The notes: generated by a model not told the origin, from the letters alone. 6,339 nucleotides of DNA from Solirubrobacterales bacterium 70-9 (GCA_001898095.1 MKSH01000142.1:16240-22578), one strand, 5' to 3'. Counted from the stretch's first letter, positions 1 to 5,609 are shown. A program made the numbers and translations.

Positions 1-44
1 TCGCGGCCTTCTCGTTGCCATATCTGGGTGTGCCACAGGAATAG
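1..44 (+). CDS. ftsI: C-terminal end of an upstream gene, probably the FtsI/PBP transpeptidase (partial)
   Basis: Reading from base 3, thirteen codons (AAFSLPYLGVPQE) run into a TAG stop at 42-44. The piece resembles the C-terminal tail of class B penicillin-binding proteins of the FtsI/SpoVD type, which in many Gram-positive bacteria end in a short 'F-A-L-P-Y-L' type stretch followed by a few residues. Position also fits, since ftsI commonly lies directly before murE in dcw clusters. FtsI is the septal transpeptidase that cross-links glycan made by FtsW, whose gene begins at the other end of this window. Too little is present to see any catalytic motif, so the identification rests on a short tail plus gene order. 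The other two frames of this piece also lack early stops but give no recognisable peptide. Confidence 0.5.
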   Translation, partial: AAFSLPYLGVPQE

Positions 45-70
45 GCGCGTGGGCCGCCGGGCGGTCTACC

Positions 71-76
71 TAGAAT
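71..76 (+). promoter_or_regulatory. Candidate -10 box (TAGAAT) for a leaderless murE transcript
   Basis: TAGAAT matches the TAnnnT core of an actinobacterial -10 element and ends 7 bases before the murE ATG at 84. A transcript from this box would start at or within a base or two of the start codon. There is no purine-rich Shine-Dalgarno sequence in the 39-nt gap, which agrees with a leaderless mRNA, a common arrangement in actinobacteria. No convincing -35 hexamer lies 16-18 bases upstream (the region is GC-rich, around 47-54). murE may simply be read through from the upstream gene. Confidence 0.35.
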
Positions 77-83
77 CGGCGCG

Positions 84-1574
84 ATGAGACTGGCAACTCT
101 TGCGGCCGTAGCCGACGGGACGCGGATCGTCGGCGACCCCGAGGTCGAGGTGACGAAACTCGCCTACGATTCGCGAAAAGCCGGGCCCGGGACGCTCTTC
201 TTCTGCGTGGTCGGGGAAAAGCGGGATGGGCACGAGTTCGCGCCGGCGGTGGTCGAGGCCGGGGCGGCGGCGCTGGTGGTCGAGCGGCAGCTCGAGGTCG
301 ACGTGCCGCAGGTGGTGGTGCCGAGCGCCCGCGCGGCGATGGCCCCGTTTGCGGCGGCGTTCTGGGGGGACCCCACGGCGGAGCTGAAGGTGATCGGGGT
401 CACCGGCACCAACGGCAAGACCACGACGGCGTATCTGGCGCGGGAGATACTCGAAGCGGCAGGTATCCAGACCGGGCTGATGGGCACGGTGAAGCAGGTG
501 GTGGGCGGCGTCGAGGAGCCGGTCGAACGGACGACCCCGGAGGGGATCGACCTGCAGGAGACGTTCCGGCGCATGCTCGAGGGCGGCGACAAGGCCTGCG
601 CGATGGAGGTCTCCTCCCATGCGATGTCCCTGCACCGCGCCGACGCGATCCACTTCGACGCCGCCGTCTTCACCAACCTGACCCAGGACCACCTTGACTT
701 CCACGGCGACATGGAGGACTACTTCGCCGCCAAGCGGCTGCTGTTCGAAGCCGATCTGGGCGTGCGGATCGTGAACGTCGACGACCCCTACGGGCGCCGC
801 CTGGCCGAGGAATTCGAGTGCCTAACCTTCTCCGCCGAGGGCGCCGACGCCGACTTCCGCGCCGCCGACGTCGAATTCGACGCCGCGGGCGCCAGCTTCA
901 CGGTGTTGATGGGCCGAAAAGCGCTTGATATCAGCGCTTTTCGGCCCGTCAACGACGAGGTACGGGTGAGGACGGGGATGCCGGGGCATTTCAACGTGGC
1001 GAACGCGCTCGGGGCCTTTGCGGCGGCGACGGCGCTCGGGGTCGAGCCGGAGACGGCGGCGGCCGGGCTGGCGGCGGCGGCGCGGGTGCCGGGGCGCTTC
1101 GAGCCGATCGACGAGGGCCAGGGCTTCGCCGTCCTCGTCGACTACGCCCACACCCCCGACTCGATGGAGAACGTGCTGCGGGCGGCGCGTCGGCTCACCC
1201 CGGGGACGCTGATCTCGGTCTTCGGCGCGGGCGGCGACCGCGACAAGGCGAAGCGGCCGCTGATGGGACGGGCCGGGGGAGTGCTCTCCGACCTCGCGAT
1301 CGTCACCTCCGACAACCCCCGCTCCGAGGACCCCGAGACGATCGTCGCCGAAGTCGCCGGCGGGGCGCGCGAGGGCGAGGCCGAGCTGATCGTCGAGGTC
1401 GACCGCCACGCCGCGATCGCGCTGGCGCTGGGACGGGCGCGGCCCGGCGACACCGTGGTGATCGCCGGCAAGGGCCACGAGCAGGGCCAGGAGTTCGAGG
1501 GCGGGCGGAAGATCCCCTTCGACGACCGCGAGGTCGCCCGCGAGGAGTTGCGCAAGCTGGGCAGCCCGGCGTGA
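84..1574 (+). CDS. murE: UDP-N-acetylmuramoyl-L-alanyl-D-glutamate--2,6-diaminopimelate ligase (MurE)
   Basis: Cytoplasmic ATP-dependent ligase that adds the third stem-peptide residue to UDP-MurNAc-L-Ala-D-Glu. The 496-residue product has the usual Mur ligase layout. The N-terminal UDP-binding domain has DSR at 29-31 and GEKRDGHEF at 44-52. The central ATPase domain has the P-loop TGTNGKTTT at 107-115, TTPE at 150-153, EVSSHA at 175-180, TNLTQDHLDFHG at 197-208 and the probable carbamylated lysine K217 in AAKRLLF. The C-terminal domain has RVPGRFE at 334-340, YAHTPDS at 354-360, GAGGDRDKAKRP at 381-392 and KGHE at 463-466. DNPRSEDP at 410-417 is the signature of meso-diaminopimelate-adding enzymes rather than lysine-adding ones. 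The ATG start leaves a normal N-terminus but has no Shine-Dalgarno. The stop overlaps the murF start by 4 nt. The odd part is residues 275-290, encoded by a palindromic element that looks inserted between SFTV and the conserved MPGHFNVANAL motif at 299-309. Confidence 0.97.
   Translation: MRLATLAAVADGTRIVGDPEVEVTKLAYDSRKAGPGTLFFCVVGEKRDGHEFAPAVVEAGAAALVVERQLEVDVPQVVVPSARAAMAPFAAAFWGDPTAELKVIGVTGTNGKTTTAYLAREILEAAGIQTGLMGTVKQVVGGVEEPVERTTPEGIDLQETFRRMLEGGDKACAMEVSSHAMSLHRADAIHFDAAVFTNLTQDHLDFHGDMEDYFAAKRLLFEADLGVRIVNVDDPYGRRLAEEFECLTFSAEGADADFRAADVEFDAAGASFTVLMGRKALDISAFRPVNDEVRVRTGMPGHFNVANALGAFAAATALGVEPETAAAGLAAAARVPGRFEPIDEGQGFAVLVDYAHTPDSMENVLRAARRLTPGTLISVFGAGGDRDKAKRPLMGRAGGVLSDLAIVTSDNPRSEDPETIVAEVAGGAREGEAELIVEVDRHAAIALALGRARPGDTVVIAGKGHEQGQEFEGGRKIPFDDREVAREELRKLGSPA
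905..953 (+). repeat. Near-perfect 49-nt palindrome embedded in frame in murE
   Basis: The left arm at 905-925 and right arm at 933-953 are 21-nt inverted repeats differing at one position (T910 opposite G948, a G-U wobble in RNA). They surround a 7-nt centre, TGATATC (926-932). The inner 15 bp (911-925 with 933-947, core GGGCCGAAAAGCGCT) match perfectly. In the murE frame the element encodes L275 to N290, including GRKALDISAFRP. Its codons (CGA AAA CTT GAT GCT TTT) break the strong G/C-ending codon preference of the rest of murE. There is no T-run after it, so it is not a classical terminator. It resembles a mobile palindromic repeat of the kind known inside coding genes, such as the Rickettsia palindromic elements, but this is inference. 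No second copy was seen in the window. Confidence 0.85.
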
Positions 1575-2995
1575 GGCCGGGCGGGGCGGAGATCGCGAGG
1601 GTCGCGGGCGCGCGGGTGCTCGCCGAGGGCTCCTCGGAGCCGCCGCGCCGCGCGGTGATCGACTCCTCGGCCGTCGGGCCCGGGGACCTCTTCTTCGGCC
1701 TGCGCGGGGAGAAGCGCGACGGCGGCGAGTTTGCCGCGGCGGCGGTCGAGGCCGGGGCGTGGGGCGTGGTCGTGGGGCCCGACTTCGCCGGGTCGCTCGC
1801 GGACGCGTCCGCCTGGGTCTTCGCCGTCGACGATCCACTCGCCGCGCTGCAGGCGCTCGCCAGTGCGAACCGGCGCGCGCTCGGCGCCCAGGTCCTCGGC
1901 GTCACCGGCTCGGTCGGCAAGACCTCGGTCAAGGACATCGCCCGCACGCTGCTCCCCGGCCGCGTCCACGCCAACGCGCAGAACTTCAACACCGAGATCG
2001 GGCTGCCGCTAACCGTGCTCGAGGCGCCTGACGACACCGAGCTGCTTGTGCTCGAGATGGCGATGCGCGGGCCCGGCCAGATCGCCGAGCTGGCCGGGAT
2101 CGCGGAGCCGGACGCGGCGATCATCACCAACGTCGGCCCGGTCCACGTCGAGCAGATGGGCTCGATCGCCGCGATCGCCGCCGAGAAGGCCGCGGTGATC
2201 GACCTCTTGCCCGCCGACGGGACCGCGATCGCTCCGGTCGACGCCGGGGAGCTCGAGCCGCACCTGGAGCGGGCGCCGCGCCTGCTGCGCTTCGGCCCCG
2301 GCGGCGGCGTCGAGGCGGTCGAGTCCCGGGTCGTCGAAGGCGTCACCCGGGCGCTGGTCCGCACCCCGGTGGGAGAGGCGCGCTTCGCCTTCCCCTTCGC
2401 CGAGGGCTACAACCTGACCAACGCGCTGGCGGCGATCGCGGGCGGCGTCGCGCTCGGCGCCGACCCCGAGGAGATGGCCGTCCGCGCTGCGGACATAGGC
2501 TTTTCCCGGTTCCGCGGCGAGCGCGTCCAGCTCGGCGATGGAATCGTCCTCGTGAACGACTGTTACAACGCCAACCCGGTGTCGATGCGCGCGGCGCTCG
2601 ACCATCTCGCGACCCTCGGGGCGCCGCGCACGGTCGCCGTGCTCGGCTACATGGGGGAGCTCGGCCCCGGCGGGCCGGAGTTCCACCGGGGGGTCGGCGC
2701 CCACGCCCGCGCCGCCGGAATCGACGTGGTCGTCGGCGTCGGCGCGCCCGCCCGCGAATACGACCCCGACGAACTGGTCGCCGACCCCGGCGAGGCCGCC
2801 GAGTGGGTCGACGCCCACCTCGAGGCGGGGGACGCGGTCCTGATCAAGGGCTCGCGCGCGGTCGGGATGGAGACGATCGCCGAGGATTTGCAGGCCGTCC
2901 GCGGCCTCGACCAAGGCACCCCCGGACGCGGAGCCGAGGGGCAATCCATATCTGATTCTCTTGCTCCTCGGCGGAGCAGAGGAGGTGCCGCCTGA
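1571..2995 (+). CDS. murF: UDP-N-acetylmuramoyl-tripeptide--D-alanyl-D-alanine ligase (MurF)
   Basis: Cytoplasmic ligase that adds D-Ala-D-Ala to UDP-MurNAc-tripeptide, completing the pentapeptide used by MraY. The 474-residue product shows an N-terminal UDP-binding domain (DSS 31-33, GEKRDGGEF 46-54) and the MurF-type P-loop GVTGSVGKTSVKD at 110-122. It also has NFNTEIGLP at 138-146, LEMAMRGPGQI at 161-171, ITNVGPVHVE at 185-194 with the following EKA (205-207), NDCYNANPVSM at 329-339, LGYMGELG at 358-365 and KGSRAVGME at 426-434. The GTG start at 1571 overlaps the murE TGA (GTGA). No Shine-Dalgarno is near it, so translation is probably coupled to murE. After about residue 444 there is a 30-residue Gly/Ser/Arg-rich tail not expected in the family. 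Its DNA is locally AT-richer and also contains the mraY ribosome binding site, so the tail may exist mainly to carry that signal. The downstream mraY ATG begins one base after the stop. Confidence 0.96.
   Translation: MRPGGAEIARVAGARVLAEGSSEPPRRAVIDSSAVGPGDLFFGLRGEKRDGGEFAAAAVEAGAWGVVVGPDFAGSLADASAWVFAVDDPLAALQALASANRRALGAQVLGVTGSVGKTSVKDIARTLLPGRVHANAQNFNTEIGLPLTVLEAPDDTELLVLEMAMRGPGQIAELAGIAEPDAAIITNVGPVHVEQMGSIAAIAAEKAAVIDLLPADGTAIAPVDAGELEPHLERAPRLLRFGPGGGVEAVESRVVEGVTRALVRTPVGEARFAFPFAEGYNLTNALAAIAGGVALGADPEEMAVRAADIGFSRFRGERVQLGDGIVLVNDCYNANPVSMRAALDHLATLGAPRTVAVLGYMGELGPGGPEFHRGVGAHARAAGIDVVVGVGAPAREYDPDELVADPGEAAEWVDAHLEAGDAVLIKGSRAVGMETIAEDLQAVRGLDQGTPGRGAEGQSISDSLAPRRSRGGAA
2961..2986 (+). 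promoter_or_regulatory. mraY ribosome binding site with overlapping alternative hairpins
   Basis: GGAGGT at 2981-2986 lies 10 bases before the mraY ATG at 2997 and is the only strong Shine-Dalgarno in the window. It decides the ATG over an in-frame TTG at 2961. Immediately upstream, TGCTCC (2962-2967) pairs with GGAGCA (2973-2978) around the loop TCGGC, leaving the Shine-Dalgarno free. In an alternative fold CTCCTC (2964-2969) pairs with GAGGAG (2979-2984) and hides it. All of this lies inside the 3' end of murF, so ribosomes finishing murF would melt it. Confidence 0.55.
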
Positions 2996-2996
2996 T

Positions 2997-3971
2997 ATGG
3001 GCGAAATCCTCATCGCCGGCATGGCCTCGATGCTGATCACGATCTTCCTCGGGCCGAAATTCATCGAATACCTGCGGGTGCGCGAGTTCGGCCAGCACAT
3101 CCGCGAGGACGGCCCGCAGGAGCACCACGCGAAGGCGGGCACGCCGACGATGGGCGGCCTGATCATCTTCGCCGCGATCTGCGTCCCCTACCTGGTGCTC
3201 TCCGATCGCGACGCGTCGAGCCTCGCCGTCTTCGGCGTCGCGCTCGGCTGCGCCGCGCTCGGCTTCGCCGACGACTACATCAAGATCATCAAACGCCGCT
3301 CGCTCGGCCTCTCCGGCCGCTGGAAGCTGCTCGGCCAGCTGCTGCTGGCACTCGGCCTCTGGTGGGTGGCCCGCCACTCGGTGGGGCTCGAACCGCGCCT
3401 CTACATCCGCATCGGCGGCGGCAGCATCTACCCCGGCCCGGGCCTCTACTTCGTGCTCGTCTTCCTCGTCATCGCCGGGACCTCGAACGGGGGGGACCTC
3501 ACCGACGGCCTCGACGGCCTCGCCGCCGGCTCCTGCGCGATCGTCCTCCTCACCTTCACCGCGATCGCCTTCGTCGCCAACGGGCAGAAGGACCTGGCGC
3601 TGCTCTGCTGCTGCCTGGTCGGCGCCTGCATCGGCTTCCTCTGGTACAACGCCTTCCCAGCCTCGATCTTCATGGGGGATACCGGGTCGTTAGGCCTCGG
3701 CGGGGCGATCGGGGCGATGGCGGTGATGACCCAGACCGAGGTCCTGCTGATCATCATCGGCGGCATCTTCGTGATCGAGGCGCTCTCGGTCCTCCTCCAG
3801 GTCTTCTCCTTCCGCACCTTCCGCCGGCGGATCTTCCTGATGGCGCCGCTCCACCATCACTTCGAGATGATGGCCTGGTCGGAGACGAAGATCATGCTGC
3901 GCTTCTGGATCATCGCCGCGGTCTGCTCCGGGATCGGCTTCACGCTCTACCAGCAATCCATCGGTCGCTGA
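2997..3971 (+). CDS. mraY: Phospho-N-acetylmuramoyl-pentapeptide-transferase (MraY)
   Basis: Integral membrane enzyme that transfers phospho-MurNAc-pentapeptide from UDP to undecaprenyl phosphate, forming lipid I. From the ATG it is 324 residues, normal for the family. About ten hydrophobic segments can be read (roughly 4-20, 53-69, 75-91, 109-125, 150-162, 177-195, 200-217, 233-246, 248-270 and 301-317). Family motifs are KAGTPTMGG (46-54), FADDYIK (90-96, the catalytic Asp pair at 92-93), LTDGLDGLA (168-176), FMGDTGS (225-231, Mg-binding Asp 228) and APLHHHFE (283-290). The motif usually written NAVNLTDGLDGLA here reads NGGDLTDGLDGLA, so the second Asn is replaced by Asp at 167, with a run of seven G in the DNA at 3489-3495. 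The start has a good GGAGGT at spacing 10. The gene follows murF by one base and is followed by a 234-nt gap. Confidence 0.97.
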   Translation: MGEILIAGMASMLITIFLGPKFIEYLRVREFGQHIREDGPQEHHAKAGTPTMGGLIIFAAICVPYLVLSDRDASSLAVFGVALGCAALGFADDYIKIIKRRSLGLSGRWKLLGQLLLALGLWWVARHSVGLEPRLYIRIGGGSIYPGPGLYFVLVFLVIAGTSNGGDLTDGLDGLAAGSCAIVLLTFTAIAFVANGQKDLALLCCCLVGACIGFLWYNAFPASIFMGDTGSLGLGGAIGAMAVMTQTEVLLIIIGGIFVIEALSVLLQVFSFRTFRRRIFLMAPLHHHFEMMAWSETKIMLRFWIIAAVCSGIGFTLYQQSIGR

Positions 3972-4006
3972 CCCCAAAACTGCCTAGGCCAATCGATTAG
4001 TGGTCC

Positions 4007-4036
4007 TTGACCGGTACGGCCTTGTCGGACTAGTCT
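4007..4036 (+). promoter_or_regulatory. Candidate sigma70-type promoter for murD-ftsW
   Basis: TTGACC (4007-4012) matches five of six bases of the -35 consensus. TAGTCT (4031-4036) fits the TAnnnT -10 core, with an 18-base spacer. Transcription would begin near 4042-4045, about 160 bases before the murD ATG. The -10 overlaps the 8-bp palindrome GACTAGTC (4028-4035), which could be an operator or chance. The unusually long gap between mraY and murD supports an internal promoter; it has not been tested experimentally. Confidence 0.5.
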
Positions 4037-4040
4037 GGCC

Positions 4041-4205
4041 GCACTCCCGCAAGGGGGAGCGCGCAAGGCAAGGGGGCTGAGAGCGCATATCCGAGGTGGG
4101 TTCAGCCGCCGTCGGGTCTCGACAGGATGGCGAGGCCATGGCGGCGGCCCACCTTTGCCCGCCTTCGGCGCAGGGCCGGGGGCCGCGGTCGCGAACAATC
4201 GACTG
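4041..4205 (+). promoter_or_regulatory. Structured 5' leader of murD
   Basis: Three hairpins follow one another. The first is CTCCC (4044-4048) with GGGAG (4055-4059), which can be lengthened by GC/GC at 4041-4042 and 4061-4062. The second is GGCTGA (4075-4080) with TCAGCC (4102-4107) around a 21-nt loop. The third is GGTCTCG (4115-4121) with CGAGGCC (4131-4137) around the loop ACAGGATGG. The third loop exposes AGGA (4124-4127), a possible ribosome binding site for a short ORF starting at 4138. The leader has no T-run terminator and does not fit a riboswitch class that I can recognise. The promoter candidate just upstream would start the RNA at the first hairpin. Whether it regulates murD or is a spacer is unknown. 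Confidence 0.4.
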
Positions 4206-4206
4206 A
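4138..4206 (+). CDS. Possible 22-codon upstream ORF ending on the murD start
   Basis: An ATG at 4138 opens 22 codons without a stop and ends in TGA at 4204-4206. The last base of the stop is the first base of the murD ATG (TGATG). AGGA at 4124-4127, 10 bases before this ATG, could serve as its ribosome binding site, while murD has none. The frame can also be extended upstream to GTG at 4096, giving 36 codons. The peptide begins MAAAHLCPPS and is otherwise Arg/Gly/Pro-rich with no recognisable function. If real, its role would be translational coupling to murD. Open frames of this length are common in such GC-rich DNA, so chance remains likely. Confidence 0.22.
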   Translation: MAAAHLCPPSAQGRGPRSRTID

Positions 4207-5609
4207 TGTCTCTCATCCCTGCCAAGGAAGTGCGACCACGGCTGCCGCGGGGGCCGTTCCTGATCGTCGGCCTCGCCCGCTCCGGCCAGGCCGCCGCCCG
4301 CCTCCTCGCCGGTCGCGGCGAGCGCGTCCGCGCGGTCGATTCGGGACATCCCGAGGGCGCCGAAAGGCTTTCCGAGGGCGGCGTCGAAGTGGTCCTGGAT
4401 ACGGATGGATTGGCTCAGCTCGAGGGTGTTCACACTGTCGTCAAGAGCCCGGGTGTTCCCCGGGAGGCGCCGGTGATCGCGGCGGCCCTGGAGCAAGGGA
4501 TCGAGGTGACCGGGGAGCTCGAGCTCGCCTGGCGCGCCCTGCCCAACCGCTTCCTCGCCGTCACCGGCACCAACGGCAAGACGACCACGGTGGAGCTCCT
4601 CGGCCACATCTTCCGCGGCGCCGGCGAGCCGGTCGCGGTGGCGGGCAACGTCGGCGTGCCGCTGGCCGGGCTGGTCGGGGAGATCGAGGCGGACGCCACC
4701 GTGGTCGCCGAGGCCTCCAGCTTCCAGCTCGAGGACACCAGCCTGTTCAGCCCCGAGGGCGCGATCTTCCTGAACCTGGCGCCGGACCACCTCGACCGCC
4801 ACGGCGACCTGCCCGCCTACCGCGACGCGAAGCTGCGCGTCTTCGCCAACCAGGGCAACGACGACGTCGCGGTCTGGAACGGCGACGATCCCGAGCTGGC
4901 GGGCGTCGACCTCGGCGGCTGCGCGCGGCGGATCGAGTTCTGCCGCGGCGCCTCGCCTGACTGCGAGGTCGCGACGGCGGAGGGGACGATCTTCTGGGAC
5001 GGCGAACCGCTGCTCGAGGTCGAGGAGCTCGGCATCCCCGGCGACCACAACGTCGAGAACGCGATGGCCGCCGCGGCGGCGGCGCTCGCCTTCGGCATCG
5101 ACCGCGACGCGGTCCGCGCCGGGCTGCGCAGCTTCGCCGGCGTGCCGCACCGGCTCGAGCCGGTCGCCGAGATCGGCGGCGTCCGTTTCGTCAACGACTC
5201 CAAGGCCACCAACGTCGCCTCCGCCGCGGTCGGCATCGGCAGCTTCGACCGCGGCGTCCACGCGATCCTCGGCGGCAGCGACAAGGGCGAGCCGTTCGGG
5301 GCGCTGGTCGCGCCGCTGCGCGAGCGCGCCGTCGCCGCCTACCTGCTCGGCGACACCGCCGCCCGGATGGACACCGAGCTGGCGCCGCTGGTCGAGGCCG
5401 GCGTGCCGCTGCGCCGCGTCGACGACCTCGAGGACGCGGTCCGCACCGCTGCCGCCGCCGCCTGCCCGGGCGAGGTCGTCCTGCTCAGCCCCGCCTGCGC
5501 CAGCTTCGACGCCTTCCCTAACTTCGAGGCGCGCGGCGAGCGCTTCCGCCAGATCGTCGCCGACCTCGGGGCCGGTGGCGCCGCGCCCGACCCGCAGGCG
5601 GCCGGATGA
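4206..5609 (+). CDS. murD: UDP-N-acetylmuramoyl-L-alanine--D-glutamate ligase (MurD)
   Basis: Cytoplasmic ATP-dependent ligase that adds D-Glu to UDP-MurNAc-L-Ala, the step before MurE. The 467-residue protein has the Rossmann-like N-terminal UDP-binding motif VGLARSG at 21-27 and KSPGVP at 80-85. The ATPase domain has TGTNGKTTT at 120-128, GNVGVP at 147-152, EASSFQLE at 169-176, NLAPDHLDRHG at 190-200, and the probable carbamylated lysine K209 in YRDAKLRVF. The C-terminal part has GDHNVENAMAA at 279-289, VPHRLE at 313-318, NDSKATN at 330-336, GGSDKG at 356-361 and LLSPACASFDAFPNFEARG at 426-444. The ATG at 4206 is preferred over an in-frame TTG at 4155, because the 17 extra residues are low-complexity and the ATG puts the Rossmann motif at the usual distance. 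No Shine-Dalgarno is visible. Codons for about residues 45-85 use more A/T-ending triplets than the rest. The stop overlaps the ftsW ATG by 4 nt. Confidence 0.96.
   Translation: MSLIPAKEVRPRLPRGPFLIVGLARSGQAAARLLAGRGERVRAVDSGHPEGAERLSEGGVEVVLDTDGLAQLEGVHTVVKSPGVPREAPVIAAALEQGIEVTGELELAWRALPNRFLAVTGTNGKTTTVELLGHIFRGAGEPVAVAGNVGVPLAGLVGEIEADATVVAEASSFQLEDTSLFSPEGAIFLNLAPDHLDRHGDLPAYRDAKLRVFANQGNDDVAVWNGDDPELAGVDLGGCARRIEFCRGASPDCEVATAEGTIFWDGEPLLEVEELGIPGDHNVENAMAAAAAALAFGIDRDAVRAGLRSFAGVPHRLEPVAEIGGVRFVNDSKATNVASAAVGIGSFDRGVHAILGGSDKGEPFGALVAPLRERAVAAYLLGDTAARMDTELAPLVEAGVPLRRVDDLEDAVRTAAAAACPGEVVLLSPACASFDAFPNFEARGERFRQIVADLGAGGAAPDPQAAG

Noticed and set aside
869..882. 14-bp perfect palindrome CGTCGAATTCGACG in murE
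   Set aside because: It lies close to the large palindrome, but it encodes ordinary V-E-F-D with preferred codons and such words are expected in this base composition.
822..1838. 338-codon open frame on the - strand across murE/murF
   Set aside because: Arg-rich shadow frame opposite well-supported genes, with no recognisable domain.
2946..2954. 9-mer CCATATCTG found near the murF end and also at 18-26
   Set aside because: Short, in different frames and without further flanking similarity, so chance is adequate.
3489..3495. Seven-G run as a frameshift in mraY
   Set aside because: The MraY frame with all downstream motifs continues unbroken, so no net frameshift exists; only the local residue change is retained as a finding.
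3963..3973. GGTC-GCT-GACC hairpin at the mraY stop as a terminator
   Set aside because: Only four base pairs and no following T-run.
4072..4107. TPP-riboswitch-like CTGAGA in the murD leader
   Set aside because: The second TPP hallmark (the conserved ACCTGATC...GCGTAGGGA arm) is absent and the gene downstream has no thiamine link. CTGAGA is explained by the GGCTGA/TCAGCC stem.
4041..4137. c-di-AMP (ydaO) riboswitch controlling murD
   Set aside because: Cell-wall context made it attractive and CGACAG occurs at 4120-4125, but the expected GGGGTGAATC and AGCTAACC blocks cannot be found.
4127..4960. 277-codon open frame on the + strand overlapping murD
   Set aside because: Arg/Gly/Pro-rich composition typical of an off-frame reading of GC-rich coding DNA. 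The MurD frame carries all family motifs.
3984..5261. 425-codon open frame on the - strand opposite murD
   Set aside because: Antisense shadow of murD with biased Asp/Arg/Gly/Ala content and no motif.
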